Shown here: in pieces, positions 38,298-47,630 of the stretch
Layout of the letters: each line of letters starts with the position of its first letter
Numbering within the stretch: the stretch's first letter is position 1
From: Chitinophagaceae bacterium
Lineage (GTDB): Bacteria > Bacteroidota > Bacteroidia > Chitinophagales > Chitinophagaceae
DNA length: 64,000 nucleotides
Reading direction: 5' to 3'
Assembly: GCA_014379345.1 (NCBI GenBank)
Contig: JACMLY010000148.1
Coordinates: forward strand, 30,858 to 94,857
Made by a program: the position numbers and the translations under genes
The notes under the pieces: model-generated
Databases searched by the model: none
Seen by the model: the letters and a program-made list of their open reading frames with translations, nothing else
What the model was told of the DNA's origin: nothing

Positions 38298-41200
38298 ATG
38301 AAAACCAAATTCTACTTATTATGCCAGTTTCTGGTAATCGGACTTTTCTTTCTTTTTTCAAGCCCCGCTTTTTCTGAACATCCTGACTATTCAGGGCCTG
38401 GTTCAACGTATTATGTTGATGCTGTTTCGGGGTTGGATGCCAACGATGGATTGAGCCCTGCATCGGCATGGAAAACATTAGGTAAAATAAATAATACAAA
38501 CTTTCAACCGGGTGATAATATTCTTTTCAGACGGGGCCAGACCTTCTCGGGATTTTTAAAAATCAATATTTCAGACCTTACATTTTCCGCTTTTGGAACC
38601 GGTAATAAACCAGTAATTAGTGGCTTCAGTGATCTGTCAATATGGACGGATCTTGGAAACGGGATTTATGAAACTGCGGGATTTCAACCGGGCAATTCAT
38701 TAAACATGGTGCTAATCAATGGTGCTGTAAAGGCCATGGGACGGCACCCTAATTCAAATGCCGGTAATGGGGGTTATCTGACCGTACAATCTCATATTGG
38801 AACTACGAGTATTTCTGATGCGTCTATGAGTGGTTTTCCTGACTGGACAGGAGCGGAGGTTGTCATCAGGAAAGTGAATTGGGTTTTGGACAGGTGCAGA
38901 ATAACAAACCATTCAAATCAGACGATCACTTACTCATCGCCGACAGGTCATCAGCCTATTGACGGGCATGGATATTTTATTCAGAACCATCCCTCCACCT
39001 TAGATCAGTTTGGGGAATGGTACTATGATAAGAGTACAAACAAATTGAAGGTATTTTTTGGCAGCGATCCGTCAGCTTATTCTATCAGGGCGGCGGTAGT
39101 GGATACGGTTATCACGATCGGTTCTGCTGCTACTGGTACGTTGATTGATAATTTACTTATTGAAGGGGCCGATACTGCAGCTATTTATATTGCGGGAGCA
39201 AAGCAGGTACAAATTAAAGATTGCGACATCCGGTTTTCGGGAACCGAAGCAATCTGGGGAGTGAATGCCGATTTAATAAGTATTGAAAACTGCTTCATCA
39301 ATCACACTAACAACAATGGTATCCGGCTTTACGATTGTCCGGGTTCGATTGTAAGAAACAACATAATTAAAAACACCGGATTAATAGCTGGTATGGGGTT
39401 AAGTAATAACCAACAATATGAAGCGATATATGTGAATGGCTCAAAAAGTATTATCGAGAGGAATGTAGTGGATAGTGTGGGCTACAGCGGAATTACATTC
39501 GCGGGAGACTCTGTGCTGATACAGAATAATTTTGTGAACCATTATACACTTACGCTTGATGATGGTGGTGGTATATACGGGTGGGGCGAGTTCACAAAGT
39601 ATGGAAGAAAAATAACGGGAAACATTATATTAAATGGAATTGGCGCTCCATTGGGGACAACCACAGCAACGCCCGTCAGCTCCGCCGGCATTTATCTCGA
39701 TGACTGGTCGGCCAATGTGGAAATTACAGACAATAGTATCGCGAACGCATCCCAGACAGGCATTTACATTCATAATTCTCATGCGGTACAAATTAAGCGG
39801 AATACCTTGTTTAATAACTCAGCTGCCTTAAGCATGATCAACAACGGCGCTTCAAGTTTTGATTATATCAGGGGCATGGATGTAAAAGATAATATTTTTT
39901 TTTCCCGCATTTCTTCGCAACCTGCAATTATGGCGATCAGTCTTTACAATGATCTCAACAGTTTTGGCGTATTTGATAACAATTACTATGCACGGCCATT
40001 GGATACTTCAGGGTTGATATTCACTTCGTTCAGAGACCAGAATAATGGAAACAATTATTCCAACGCAGGTCTGCATCGTGGAGCTTGGACACATAAATAT
40101 AATTTCGATGCTCATCCATTTCCCAGCCAGAGTATAAAGGCCTACACGATTGCCAATGAAGGGGCAAACATTGCGATCAATTCCTCGTGCGACAATGTAA
40201 ACAACCTTTACTGCGTATCTGTTCCGGGTGGCAGCGGTGCCGTATCCGTTAACGACGGGCATCTGGATGGAAATGCAGTAAGGGTTTCAGTCCCGGCAAC
40301 AAATTATGCGGTTAATACCAATATAAGTCTTGGAAATGTAGAAGCTAACAAAAATTATATCATAAGATTCAGCCTTCAGGGTTTGGTGGGAGAAAATACA
40401 TTGGGATGCTTTATAATCAGAAACGCCAATCCTTACAACACGCTAACGCCAAATATTCAATACTTTCCTTTGAAAACAACCCGGACAGAAAACGAGTTTC
40501 TATTTCACGCTCCAGGAAATGATCCGGTACTGCTGGTATTTCAGGCTACTTACGCAGAGTCGGCTTATTATATCGATAATCTCGAGTTGCGTGAAGCAAC
40601 CGTTTCAGTTACCAATCCTGATGACAGCATCCTGTTTGTGTACAATGAAACGGCAACAGTTAAGACAATAACATTAAATGCAACTTACAAGGACGTTAAG
40701 GAACAGGTGTATTATCCTTCTATTAGCTTGCAGCCTTTCAGTTCGGCCGTATTAATAAAAGTGAATTACAATATTCTTCCTGTAAAAGCACTCCGGTTGG
40801 CAGGAAAGCGTAACGGTGAAATGAATAATCTAAAATGGACTGTTTCAGGAGAATTAAAAAACAGATCATTTGTAATAGAGCGTAGTGAAGATGGGCAGCA
40901 ATTTGTTGCTTTCCATAAATTAAAGGCGATCGATCAGCAACCTGAATATTCCTACAGCGATATTGAAACTTCCGGTAAACGGCTCTATTACCGGGTAAAA
41001 GAAATAGATGAAACAGGATCGTTTGTCTTTTCAAACACGGTCAAGTTTGGAATAAATAATACTCCTGAAATCGAATATTATCCAAACCCGGCAACATCAC
41101 AACTGAATGTGAATTACCAGTCACTCGAGAAGGGAACTATTTATTTGCGAATATTGAGCATGGATGGTAAGGTTATGCAGGAGAAGCGCGTGAAGAAAGA

Positions 41201-41315
41201 CGGTGGCATTCTGAACACAAGTATGAACATGGATCGATTGATTCCAGGGGTATACCTGATTGAATTGCGAATGAATGATGAACTAAAGCAATCAAGAAAG
41301 ATCATCAGGCAATAA
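38298..41315 (+). CDS. T9SS-exported right-handed beta-helix protein
   Basis: The 1005-aa product has a signal peptide (to about residue 27) and then the start STYYVDAVSGLDANDGLSPA, with AWKTLGKIN, found in many secreted pectate-lyase-like beta-helix proteins. The middle (about 250-560) shows repeated short strands with Asn turns (LISIENCFINHTNNNGIRLY, SIVRNNIIKNTGL, SIIERNVVDSVGYSGITF), the pattern of parallel beta-helix/NosD repeats. A carbohydrate-binding-like beta-sandwich follows. The last 80 residues are a type A T9SS sorting domain (IEYYPNPAT ... KIIRQ). It may be a polysaccharide lyase or epimerase, but no catalytic residue can be assigned. Its position at the end of the locus suggests action on the exported polymer. 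Confidence 0.85.
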   Translation: MKTKFYLLCQFLVIGLFFLFSSPAFSEHPDYSGPGSTYYVDAVSGLDANDGLSPASAWKTLGKINNTNFQPGDNILFRRGQTFSGFLKINISDLTFSAFGTGNKPVISGFSDLSIWTDLGNGIYETAGFQPGNSLNMVLINGAVKAMGRHPNSNAGNGGYLTVQSHIGTTSISDASMSGFPDWTGAEVVIRKVNWVLDRCRITNHSNQTITYSSPTGHQPIDGHGYFIQNHPSTLDQFGEWYYDKSTNKLKVFFGSDPSAYSIRAAVVDTVITIGSAATGTLIDNLLIEGADTAAIYIAGAKQVQIKDCDIRFSGTEAIWGVNADLISIENCFINHTNNNGIRLYDCPGSIVRNNIIKNTGLIAGMGLSNNQQYEAIYVNGSKSIIERNVVDSVGYSGITFAGDSVLIQNNFVNHYTLTLDDGGGIYGWGEFTKYGRKITGNIILNGIGAPLGTTTATPVSSAGIYLDDWSANVEITDNSIANASQTGIYIHNSHAVQIKRNTLFNNSAALSMINNGASSFDYIRGMDVKDNIFFSRISSQPAIMAISLYNDLNSFGVFDNNYYARPLDTSGLIFTSFRDQNNGNNYSNAGLHRGAWTHKYNFDAHPFPSQSIKAYTIANEGANIAINSSCDNVNNLYCVSVPGGSGAVSVNDGHLDGNAVRVSVPATNYAVNTNISLGNVEANKNYIIRFSLQGLVGENTLGCFIIRNANPYNTLTPNIQYFPLKTTRTENEFLFHAPGNDPVLLVFQATYAESAYYIDNLELREATVSVTNPDDSILFVYNETATVKTITLNATYKDVKEQVYYPSISLQPFSSAVLIKVNYNILPVKALRLAGKRNGEMNNLKWTVSGELKNRSFVIERSEDGQQFVAFHKLKAIDQQPEYSYSDIETSGKRLYYRVKEIDETGSFVFSNTVKFGINNTPEIEYYPNPATSQLNVNYQSLEKGTIYLRILSMDGKVMQEKRVKKDGGILNTSMNMDRLIPGVYLIELRMNDELKQSRKIIRQ

Positions 41316-41389
41316 GAACTGATCACATTCAGAACTTTCATATCATAGAGCGAATAGAAGCAGACAGTCCTCTTGCAGCCGCAAATACT

Positions 41390-41397
41390 TATATTTG
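41390..41397 (+). promoter_or_regulatory. Candidate -7 element upstream of scoB
   Basis: TATATTTG is an exact match to the Bacteroidota TAnnTTTG element. No TTTG lies at the expected distance upstream, so the match is partial. Transcription from here would give a leader of about 114 nt before scoB. It would explain how scoB is expressed although it is separated from scoA. Confidence 0.4.
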
Positions 41398-41517
41398 ACG
41401 TGATGGTTGGGGTCTGGGATCAGCATAGGAATGGATCGGTTTAAGTAAATCGTAAGACATTTTGCGACTGAGATCATTTGCATACGGAAACTCTTATTTT
41501 CAATTTTTCAATTTTAT

Positions 41518-42177
41518 ATGGCTTTAGATAAATTCGGAATTGCCAAACGGATTGCCCGCGAATTGCATGATGGCATGTATGTAAACCTGGGCATTGGAAT
41601 TCCAACCTTGGTAGCCAATTATATACCGCAGGAAATTATGATTACACTGCAGTCCGAGAACGGTATGTTAGGAATGGGTCCTTATCCGCTTGAAGAGGAA
41701 ATTGACCCCGATTTGATCAATGCGGGAAAAGAAACGGTGACGGTTTTACCAGGTGGCTCTTTTTTTGATAGTGCAGAGAGTTTTGGAATGATTAGGGCCG
41801 GCAAAGTGGATCTGACGGTTTTGGGAGCTATGGAAGTTTCTGAAAACGGCGATATTGCTAATTGGAAAATTCCAGGTAAAATGGTTAAAGGCATGGGCGG
41901 TGCGATGGACCTTGTAGCCAGTGCCAAAAACATAATCGTGGCCATGATGCACACCAATCCGAAAGGAGAATCGAAATTGTTACCTCAATGCACCCTTCCT
42001 CTTACGGGAGTAAACTGTGTAAAACGGATAGTTTCAGATCTGGCTGTAATCGATATTGTTCCCGGAAAAGGTTTTCAGTTGATTGAAAGAGCCCCTGGGA
42101 TCAGTGTGGAGGAGATACAACAGAAAACTGCAGGCAGGCTTTTCATTGACGGAGAGATCCCTGAAATGGAAATTTAA
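41518..42177 (+). CDS. scoB: 3-oxoacid CoA-transferase subunit B
   Basis: This is the catalytic beta subunit of the family I CoA-transferase whose alpha subunit is encoded at 10078-10788. The 219-aa product has the [13 protein letters not shown] motif near residues 25-37, the active-site QSENGMLG with the catalytic glutamate at about residue 47, and the [20 protein letters not shown] segment in two parts. [19 protein letters not shown] is also typical. The gene ends 4 bases into the convergent membrane-protein gene. The subunits are almost always adjacent in other genomes; here 30.7 kb lie between them. Confidence 0.94.
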   Translation: MALDKFGIAKRIARELHDGMYVNLGIGIPTLVANYIPQEIMITLQSENGMLGMGPYPLEEEIDPDLINAGKETVTVLPGGSFFDSAESFGMIRAGKVDLTVLGAMEVSENGDIANWKIPGKMVKGMGGAMDLVASAKNIIVAMMHTNPKGESKLLPQCTLPLTGVNCVKRIVSDLAVIDIVPGKGFQLIERAPGISVEEIQQKTAGRLFIDGEIPEMEI

Positions 42178-42851
42178 TATAAGATCATACGATTCTCTTT
42201 ATTCTTGTTCCCGGCCACTATTGCTGCAATAATGTAAAAAATGAATTGGATAATGATGATGATGAGCAACAACGCTTTCTTTTGCTGCAACGGTGTTCCC
42301 TGTAAAACAGATTTGTATTCAGGTATGGATTGCGTTATTAAAAACATGCTGTAATAAAAAAAAGTTCCTCCTGCGATCCAGAACATCGGGGAGAGAAAAA
42401 TAAATATATCCAGTCCCCGGATCAATTGAAACAATGCAATAAGGGTTACCAGAATGAGTAATAAAGCCTGTACGATTTCTATATTTCCAAGATAGACGGC
42501 GATCCCCTGCGTGCTGTAAATGGTAATAACGACAGATGCAAAAGAAACAAGTAGTATTTTCAATCCTTCCCGTTGCCACTTCCCAATAATAACTACTTTC
42601 AGCAATAGCAGTAAAATGATATAATTGATTAATTGAAAGCTGGCCTTGATGAACAACATATCAAGAGGCACAAACCTGGGTATATAAAGAATAAGATTTT
42701 GAATGAAACTGACAAGGCACAAGCCCATCAATAACGCAAGCAAATCCTGCTTATAAGCTTTGGAAATAAAAATGATGAATACAGGAAGTAATGGTAGCAG
42801 GATTGCAACCAATGCAAGTATTTCTAATAATCCAATTCCGGTTTTTGGCAT
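42174..42851 (-). CDS. Multi-pass membrane protein of the kinase-associated family
   Basis: The 225-aa product has about seven hydrophobic segments and no other domain. It has the segment [19 protein letters not shown] near residue 155, which matches the FWIxxGxxxY motif in two other membrane proteins of this region (44500-45210 and 48421-49098). The gene lies 70 bases downstream of the response-regulator gene at 42922-43578 in the same direction, so it is in the same operon as that regulator and the kinase. I suggest it senses a signal for the kinase. No family name can be given. Confidence 0.72.
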   Translation of the reverse strand: MPKTGIGLLEILALVAILLPLLPVFIIFISKAYKQDLLALLMGLCLVSFIQNLILYIPRFVPLDMLFIKASFQLINYIILLLLLKVVIIGKWQREGLKILLVSFASVVITIYSTQGIAVYLGNIEIVQALLLILVTLIALFQLIRGLDIFIFLSPMFWIAGGTFFYYSMFLITQSIPEYKSVLQGTPLQQKKALLLIIIIIQFIFYIIAAIVAGNKNKENRMILY

Positions 42852-42921
42852 GATCTATCAATTCGGTCCAACCGGTTTTCCAAAGGGGTTTCAATAGAAT
42901 TGATTTTAGTGGATCGTGAAA

Positions 42922-43578
42922 TTAGTCAATTAAGTTATTCTTTACGGCGAAGAAGACAAGTCCCGCAGTATTCTTGGCACCAAAACGTTCCATTAAGCGA
43001 TCTTTAATGGCCTCTACTGTGCGCGGACTTACCTCTAATTTCTGGGCAATTTCATGGGCTGTGAATTCCATACAGATATACTTGATCACATCCCGCTCAC
43101 GATCGCTGATAGTTATTTCGCTATTGAGAGTGGGTGCCACTTTTTGCCTTGAATGCGATTTTTTTAACAATATCCTGTTTACGAAATTGTTCAAGTAATA
43201 TCCCTTACTTACCACTTCCATAATAGCTTTTTTGATCTCCGAGGGATCTGCGCTTTTCAGCAGGTAACCGTTGGCACCGATCTCCATCATATGGCTCACA
43301 AACCGTTCATCTTCGTACATCGTTAAAGCGATGATATGGATATTGGGATATTGTTTGGCAACTACTTTCGTGGTTTCTATGCCATCCTTTTGAGGCATCC
43401 GGAGGTCCATCAGAATTACGTCTGGCTGTTCGGCAGCTGTTGGCAGGTTATCAATCAGTTCCTGTCCGTTTTCGGCTTCAAGCACAAACCGGATATTGGT
43501 GTAAGGACGCAAAGAAAGGATAACACCTTTGCGAAAAATTTTGTGGTCGTCGGCAATTGCCACTTTTATGGGGCCCAT
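42922..43578 (-). CDS. NarL/FixJ-type response regulator
   Basis: The 218-aa product has a receiver domain with the acidic pair DD at residues 10-11 (IADDH), the phosphate-accepting Asp58 (LMDLRMP), the LTMY threonine and the LLKS lysine. A LuxR-type helix-turn-helix follows at about 150-210 (ITISDRERDVIKYICMEFTA in two parts, HEIAQKLEVSPRTVEAIKDRL). It should bind DNA as a dimer when phosphorylated. The partner kinase gene lies 60 bases upstream on the same strand. The C-terminal GLVFFAVKNNLID resembles the end of the other three regulators in this region, so they are related. Confidence 0.94.
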   Translation of the reverse strand: MGPIKVAIADDHKIFRKGVILSLRPYTNIRFVLEAENGQELIDNLPTAAEQPDVILMDLRMPQKDGIETTKVVAKQYPNIHIIALTMYEDERFVSHMMEIGANGYLLKSADPSEIKKAIMEVVSKGYYLNNFVNRILLKKSHSRQKVAPTLNSEITISDRERDVIKYICMEFTAHEIAQKLEVSPRTVEAIKDRLMERFGAKNTAGLVFFAVKNNLID

Positions 43579-43638
43579 TGTTTATAGGTATTGGCTTTCT
43601 AAAATTACTTTAATCAGGTCAGATGCAATGTAAACATT

Positions 43639-44478
43639 TTATGCCTTTGCCGTTGTTCCTTCTTCGATCTTAGGCACTTCAATGGTTACCTTATAATACG
43701 TTTGCGACATATCTTTCTCGAAAAAAATGCGTCCATGCAATAACTTTAACCGGCTTTGTATATTCTTCAAACCCAGGCCCACTGTGCTTTTATTTAATTT
43801 TTCAAAATCAGCCTGGGTAAGTCCGCGGCCGTCATGATGCATCCTGATATACAATTTATCTCCGCTAAGATTTTGCGTAAGGTGTATGAAGCTTGAATTG
43901 CTATGCTTCAGAATATTATTGATGAGTTCCTGAATCACCCGGAAAATAATGAGTTCCTGGTCGGGATGAAGGCGTTCACGGTAATCGTGAAAACGGCAAC
44001 TTGCGTTCATACTGCCTGAACCGCTGATCTTTTGAAAGAGGTCATTCACAGCTGATTCAAGTCCGAAATTTTTCAGGGTCGGGGGCATCAGGCTATGAGA
44101 GATATTACGTATAAGCTGAATCGTATCGTCTATGATTGATTTGGCATTGTAGATACTTTGAAGCTGCGTAGTTTTATCAAGATTCACCAGGTTCTCGTTC
44201 AGGTACAAACGGGCAGTTGCTAATAATGGACCGGCATCGTCGTGTAGATCTGCAGCAATGCGCTGGCGTTCCTCTTCCTGAAAGCGAATGGAAGCATTGA
44301 GCAGCATTTTTTGCTGTTCATATTCCAGTCTTTGCAGGCGGCTCTGATAACGGATAACCTTTCGCTGGTGAAAGATGATAAACACGATCAGACCGATCGT
44401 GAGCACCAACATGCCAATCGTACCAAAGAAAAGCACGAAAGATATAGGAGCATCTGCATTAGCTTGAAGAAATATCAT
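43639..44478 (-). CDS. Sensor histidine kinase, HisKA_3 type, one TM segment
   Basis: The 279-aa product has one N-terminal TM segment (residues 13-36), then a coiled-coil linker and the HisKA_3 domain with phospho-acceptor His79 in RIAADLHDDAGP. The ATPase domain has an N box at VIQELINNILKHS and a G2-like GLGLKNIQSRLKLL. The G1 box reads HHDGRGL, with His in place of the Asp that usually contacts the ATP adenine (DxGxG). There is no periplasmic or cytoplasmic sensor domain, so sensing may depend on a partner such as the multi-pass membrane protein encoded by the gene before it (44500-45210). The start is ATG at 44478. Confidence 0.92.
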   Translation of the reverse strand: MIFLQANADAPISFVLFFGTIGMLVLTIGLIVFIIFHQRKVIRYQSRLQRLEYEQQKMLLNASIRFQEEERQRIAADLHDDAGPLLATARLYLNENLVNLDKTTQLQSIYNAKSIIDDTIQLIRNISHSLMPPTLKNFGLESAVNDLFQKISGSGSMNASCRFHDYRERLHPDQELIIFRVIQELINNILKHSNSSFIHLTQNLSGDKLYIRMHHDGRGLTQADFEKLNKSTVGLGLKNIQSRLKLLHGRIFFEKDMSQTYYKVTIEVPKIEEGTTAKA

Positions 44479-44499
44479 TGGGGGTTTGCATAATTAAGT

Positions 44500-45210
44500 T
44501 TATAAGGGGGTTATAGGTTTTTCAAAAAATTCATCATAGGGAGATTTAAAGGAATTCTCTGATGAGATATTCTTTCTTATGACAATAGCGATACTAAAAA
44601 ACAAATTTTTGATTATAGTAAATATGTCGTTAATAACCGACCATCTATACCATTCTTCATCACTTAGATTGTTCGATTGCATAAAGAAGAAAAAAGTTCC
44701 GGTGGAATAAATAAGAATGCCCACTACAATCCAAAATGAGTGGGATGAGTAAATAAAAGTGGTGTTCGGTTCATTTAATTCCTCGAAAAAATAAAACAAG
44801 GAATATATAATTAGAAGAATGTATTCAATGGTAATGGAAATAGAATCAATGTTATTTTTTACTTCGGGGTTGAAAAATTGAAAAATTGCAAACATAAAGA
44901 ATATAGGGGAAATGGCGATAATTATTCTCTTATATAAACTCTTCTTAATGTTTAAAAAAATTGCATAAGTAAACAGACTGTACTCTACAACCGTAAATAA
45001 ACTCAGTAACGTAAATCTGACGCTGGCATTAATCTCAATATTGAGAAGATTGGTGACAAAAAGTTCATTAATAAATGTATAAATGCAATAAAAAAAAATT
45101 ACCCTTATATCCTTTCTTTTATTTCTTGCGAAGAATATAAAGAAAAGAAATAAGGGCAATAAATGCGAAACTATGTTAATATTTACGAAAAGTGCCTTTA
45201 TACTGAACAA
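44500..45210 (-). CDS. Multi-pass membrane protein of the kinase-associated family
   Basis: The 236-aa product has about seven hydrophobic segments. It shows SLFTVVEYSLFTYAIF near residue 72 and HSFWIVVGILIYSTGTFFFF near residue 160. These align by eye with SLFVLIEFLIIYKFFY and PPFWITIGCLFYFSC of the protein at 48421-49098, so the two are paralogues. The gene lies 21 bases upstream of the kinase gene on the same strand, an arrangement that repeats at 48421/47630. A sensory or signal-transmitting role is inference from this repeated pairing. The composition is A+T-rich, as is common for membrane proteins. Confidence 0.72.
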   Translation of the reverse strand: MFSIKALFVNINIVSHLLPLFLFFIFFARNKRKDIRVIFFYCIYTFINELFVTNLLNIEINASVRFTLLSLFTVVEYSLFTYAIFLNIKKSLYKRIIIAISPIFFMFAIFQFFNPEVKNNIDSISITIEYILLIIYSLFYFFEELNEPNTTFIYSSHSFWIVVGILIYSTGTFFFFMQSNNLSDEEWYRWSVINDIFTIIKNLFFSIAIVIRKNISSENSFKSPYDEFFEKPITPL

Positions 45211-45257
45211 TTTTGTCCAAATATATAAAAGGCATAAGGAAGTTCAAATATTATCTA

Positions 45258-45650
45258 CTAATCAATAAACCAACCCCAGCCTTCTTCATCGAAGGAATCA
45301 TTACTTCTACCACTTCTTGCACCTCTATCTGCCACGATCCCTTTATTTGACTCTAATTGCCCTTCGTTATTAATACAGGTGTATTCAACGATAGCTTTGC
45401 CATGCTCATTCAAGCCTACATAAACCAATGTTTTTTCTCCCATCTCATTGTAGGAATTGTAAAAACGCATGCCAACACAGCCAGGTTGCGCGAGAATTTC
45501 ATCAATAATGTTGCGGCCAATAACATAATAGCGAACATCGGTTGGGTTTGCGATCTGGTAGTCTTTGATAAATTGAGTACCCAGTTCAAGACCGATTTCT
45601 TCCCCGATAGATGCTACTTTCTTCAGAAGGAGCAGTTGATTTTTCATCAT
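45258..45650 (-). CDS. Small unrecognised protein
   Basis: The 130-aa soluble product has no signal peptide and no domain I recognise. It starts with a helical MKNQLLLLKKVASIGEEIG and has YYVIGRNIIDEILAQPGCVG in two parts, KTLVYVGLNEHGKA and an acidic C-terminus ending FDEEGWGWFID. Of two adjacent ATGs, 45650 is the first. It lies 47 bases upstream of the membrane-protein gene on the same strand and could belong to the same operon. The coding nature is supported by the full-length frame and biased composition. Confidence 0.65.
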   Translation of the reverse strand: MMKNQLLLLKKVASIGEEIGLELGTQFIKDYQIANPTDVRYYVIGRNIIDEILAQPGCVGMRFYNSYNEMGEKTLVYVGLNEHGKAIVEYTCINNEGQLESNKGIVADRGARSGRSNDSFDEEGWGWFID

Positions 45651-46290
45651 TGTAGTGAGTTTTTGGAGGTTGTAAAATCTTAGTTTGGAACTTAAAAGAC
45701 CTCAAAAAAAAAACCTCCACCAATAGGTAGGAACTTTACCAAAATGCTTTAAATTGCCTACGATTCAGATGCATCGTGTATTTGCGAGGATTTTTATAGT
45801 AACAATACAATTACAAATAGCGTAATATTTCTAACTTCGAGTAGTATTTTTACGATAGTAAAAGTTCGGGCTTGCAAAAACAGGCTTAAAGTTATCCACA
45901 TCAAAATCAAAATGTTAGTAAGTGTTTGTACCTAGTTAACCTAACTTAGTGCTATGAGTTCGCGGTAATGGAAGAATAGACCGAATTGACTATGGTAATT
46001 GTTGACTTTGAGTAATAAGTTCTTTCAAAAAAGCACGTTTAACGAAGATCAAATTGATTAGAGCCAGAAGTAATGATTTCTGATGTCGCTAGTTTGGCGA
46101 TTTGGTTGAGGAATTGCAAGGCAAGGGATTAATCCTGAATGTAATTCTGCCATTGTTGATTGCTCACTTACATGTTTTTAGTATCCAGTCTCACCACATG
46201 ACAATTACCCGGGCCGACATCGAGCCGGTAATAAACCAAACTGTAGATCTGTAACCTGAAAAACCATCATTAAAACCAAACCTGCCCGGT
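45651..46290. other. 640-base gap between divergent genes
   Basis: The gap separates the minus-strand signalling genes from the plus-strand regulator at 46291 and must hold promoters for both. It is A+T-rich. An 8-bp inverted repeat (TGGAGGTT at 45664-45671, AACCTCCA at 45712-45719) lies just upstream of the 45258-45650 gene and could be an operator for a dimeric regulator. One perfect DnaA-box 9-mer (TTATCCACA) lies at 45892-45900. No gene was recognised. Confidence 0.45.
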
Positions 46291-46950
46291 ATGAGCGCTG
46301 AATTAGTAATCAAGGTATCCATTGCGGATGATCATAAAATATTCCGCGATGGGATACGTATGGCACTGAAAGGCAAAGACTATCTGAAGATCCTGTGGGA
46401 GGCCGAAGACGGTAAAGACCTGATGCATAAGATGCAGCTGAAGAAGCCGGATGTACTATTAATGGATATCCGCATGCCCGAAATGGATGGGGTGAACGCC
46501 ATCGGCTTACTACGTAAGGAATACGATGACGTAAAGATCATCGTTCTCACAATGTATGATGACCAGGAGATGATCACCCGGATGATGGAAATGGGCGCTA
46601 ACGCCTATCTTACAAAAACTTCAGACCCCGATGAAATTTATCAGGCCATTCTTTCCTGCATGAACGATGATTTCTATTTCAATGATCTGGTGAATAAGGC
46701 TGTACTATCCAAATTACAAACCAAGCGCCAGGTAAGGCAATTTTATCCCAATCCAGTTAAATTTTCCGAAAAAGAAGTCCGTATTTTGAAGTTGCTCGCA
46801 GAAGATAAAACAACTGAAGAGATATCAAAGGAGGTATTTTTAAGTCCGCGTACAGTTGAAACGATACGGCAAAACATGAAAACAAAAGTAGGTGCCAAAA
46901 CCATTGCCGGATTGATCATGTACGGCATGCGCAATAAGATCATCGATTAA
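46291..46950 (+). CDS. NarL/FixJ-type response regulator, no adjacent kinase on its strand
   Basis: The 219-aa product has the receiver motifs IADDH (residues 11-15), Asp59 in LMDIRMP, LTMYD and the LTKTS lysine. It has the LuxR-type DNA-binding domain KFSEKEVRILKLLAEDKTTE in two parts with FLSPRTVETIRQNMKTKVGA. The C-terminus GLIMYGMRNKIID is shared in kind with the other regulators here. No kinase gene is next to it in the same direction, and it is convergent with the regulator at 46977-47630. It probably takes phosphate from one of the two kinases nearby or from a distant one. Confidence 0.93.
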   Translation: MSAELVIKVSIADDHKIFRDGIRMALKGKDYLKILWEAEDGKDLMHKMQLKKPDVLLMDIRMPEMDGVNAIGLLRKEYDDVKIIVLTMYDDQEMITRMMEMGANAYLTKTSDPDEIYQAILSCMNDDFYFNDLVNKAVLSKLQTKRQVRQFYPNPVKFSEKEVRILKLLAEDKTTEEISKEVFLSPRTVETIRQNMKTKVGAKTIAGLIMYGMRNKIID

Positions 46951-46976
46951 CCCAAATGCACCAGTTACACATAACA

Positions 46977-47630
46977 TTAGAAAGCTATGATGCCATGCCT
47001 GATAGCATACATAGCAAGGCCTACTCTGCTTCTAACGTCAAGTTTATCGAATAAATGATCCCGCAGAGAATCTACTGACCTGGGATTTAAACCCATTTTT
47101 TGGGCAATTTCCTTATACGTTAATTCAGAACTGGCCAACTTAAGAAAATAAACTTCCTGTTCCGTAAGCATGTTTTTATGCAGGCTGGGTGATTTATCCC
47201 CGTTCGTACGAAATAGGTTCGCTAATTTCCCGGAAGTATTATGAGAGTAATAATAACCGGATTGTATCACAGACTGTATTGCAAATTTCAATTCGGAAGG
47301 GTGAATATCTTTTTTTAAAAATCCTTTTACTCCTGCCTGCAGCAACCGGATCAAGGCCGACTCTGAATCGTACATGGTTAGCATCATAACATGGATCTGC
47401 GGAAAATTGTCTTTTAACCAGATAGCCGTCTCGTGCCCGTCTTTCCTGGGCATGTTCAGATCGAGAATGACCACATCCGGCCGGCAACCCTGCCTGATTT
47501 GTTCGATCAATTCATCCCCATCACCGGCTTGCTGAATGACTTTACAATTCTCAAAACTGTTGATCAATGTAGCAAGCGCTGTCCGTAATAATACATGATC
47601 ATCAGCTAAAGCTATCTTTGTCGCTTGCAT
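46977..47630 (-). CDS. NarL/FixJ-type response regulator
   Basis: The 217-aa product has ADDH at residues 9-12, the phosphorylated Asp57 in VILDLNMP, LTMYD and the FLKKD lysine. A LuxR-type domain follows (MLTEQEVYFLKLASSELTYK in two parts, IAQKMGLNPRSVDSLRDHLF). Its start overlaps the end of the kinase gene at 47630 by one base, so kinase and regulator are translationally coupled and form a cognate pair. Compared with its three relatives in the region it is the most divergent. Confidence 0.94.
   Translation of the reverse strand: MQATKIALADDHVLLRTALATLINSFENCKVIQQAGDGDELIEQIRQGCRPDVVILDLNMPRKDGHETAIWLKDNFPQIHVMMLTMYDSESALIRLLQAGVKGFLKKDIHPSELKFAIQSVIQSGYYYSHNTSGKLANLFRTNGDKSPSLHKNMLTEQEVYFLKLASSELTYKEIAQKMGLNPRSVDSLRDHLFDKLDVRSRVGLAMYAIRHGIIAF

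Noticed and set aside
45664..45719. TGGAGGTT/AACCTCCA inverted repeat as a terminator
   Set aside because: The loop is 40 bases and no T run follows in a useful direction; at most it is an operator, noted in the gap entry.
45892..45900. Perfect DnaA-box 9-mer TTATCCACA
   Set aside because: A single box without a cluster, an A+T-rich unwinding element with repeats or dnaA/dnaN nearby does not support an origin. A 9-mer can occur by chance.
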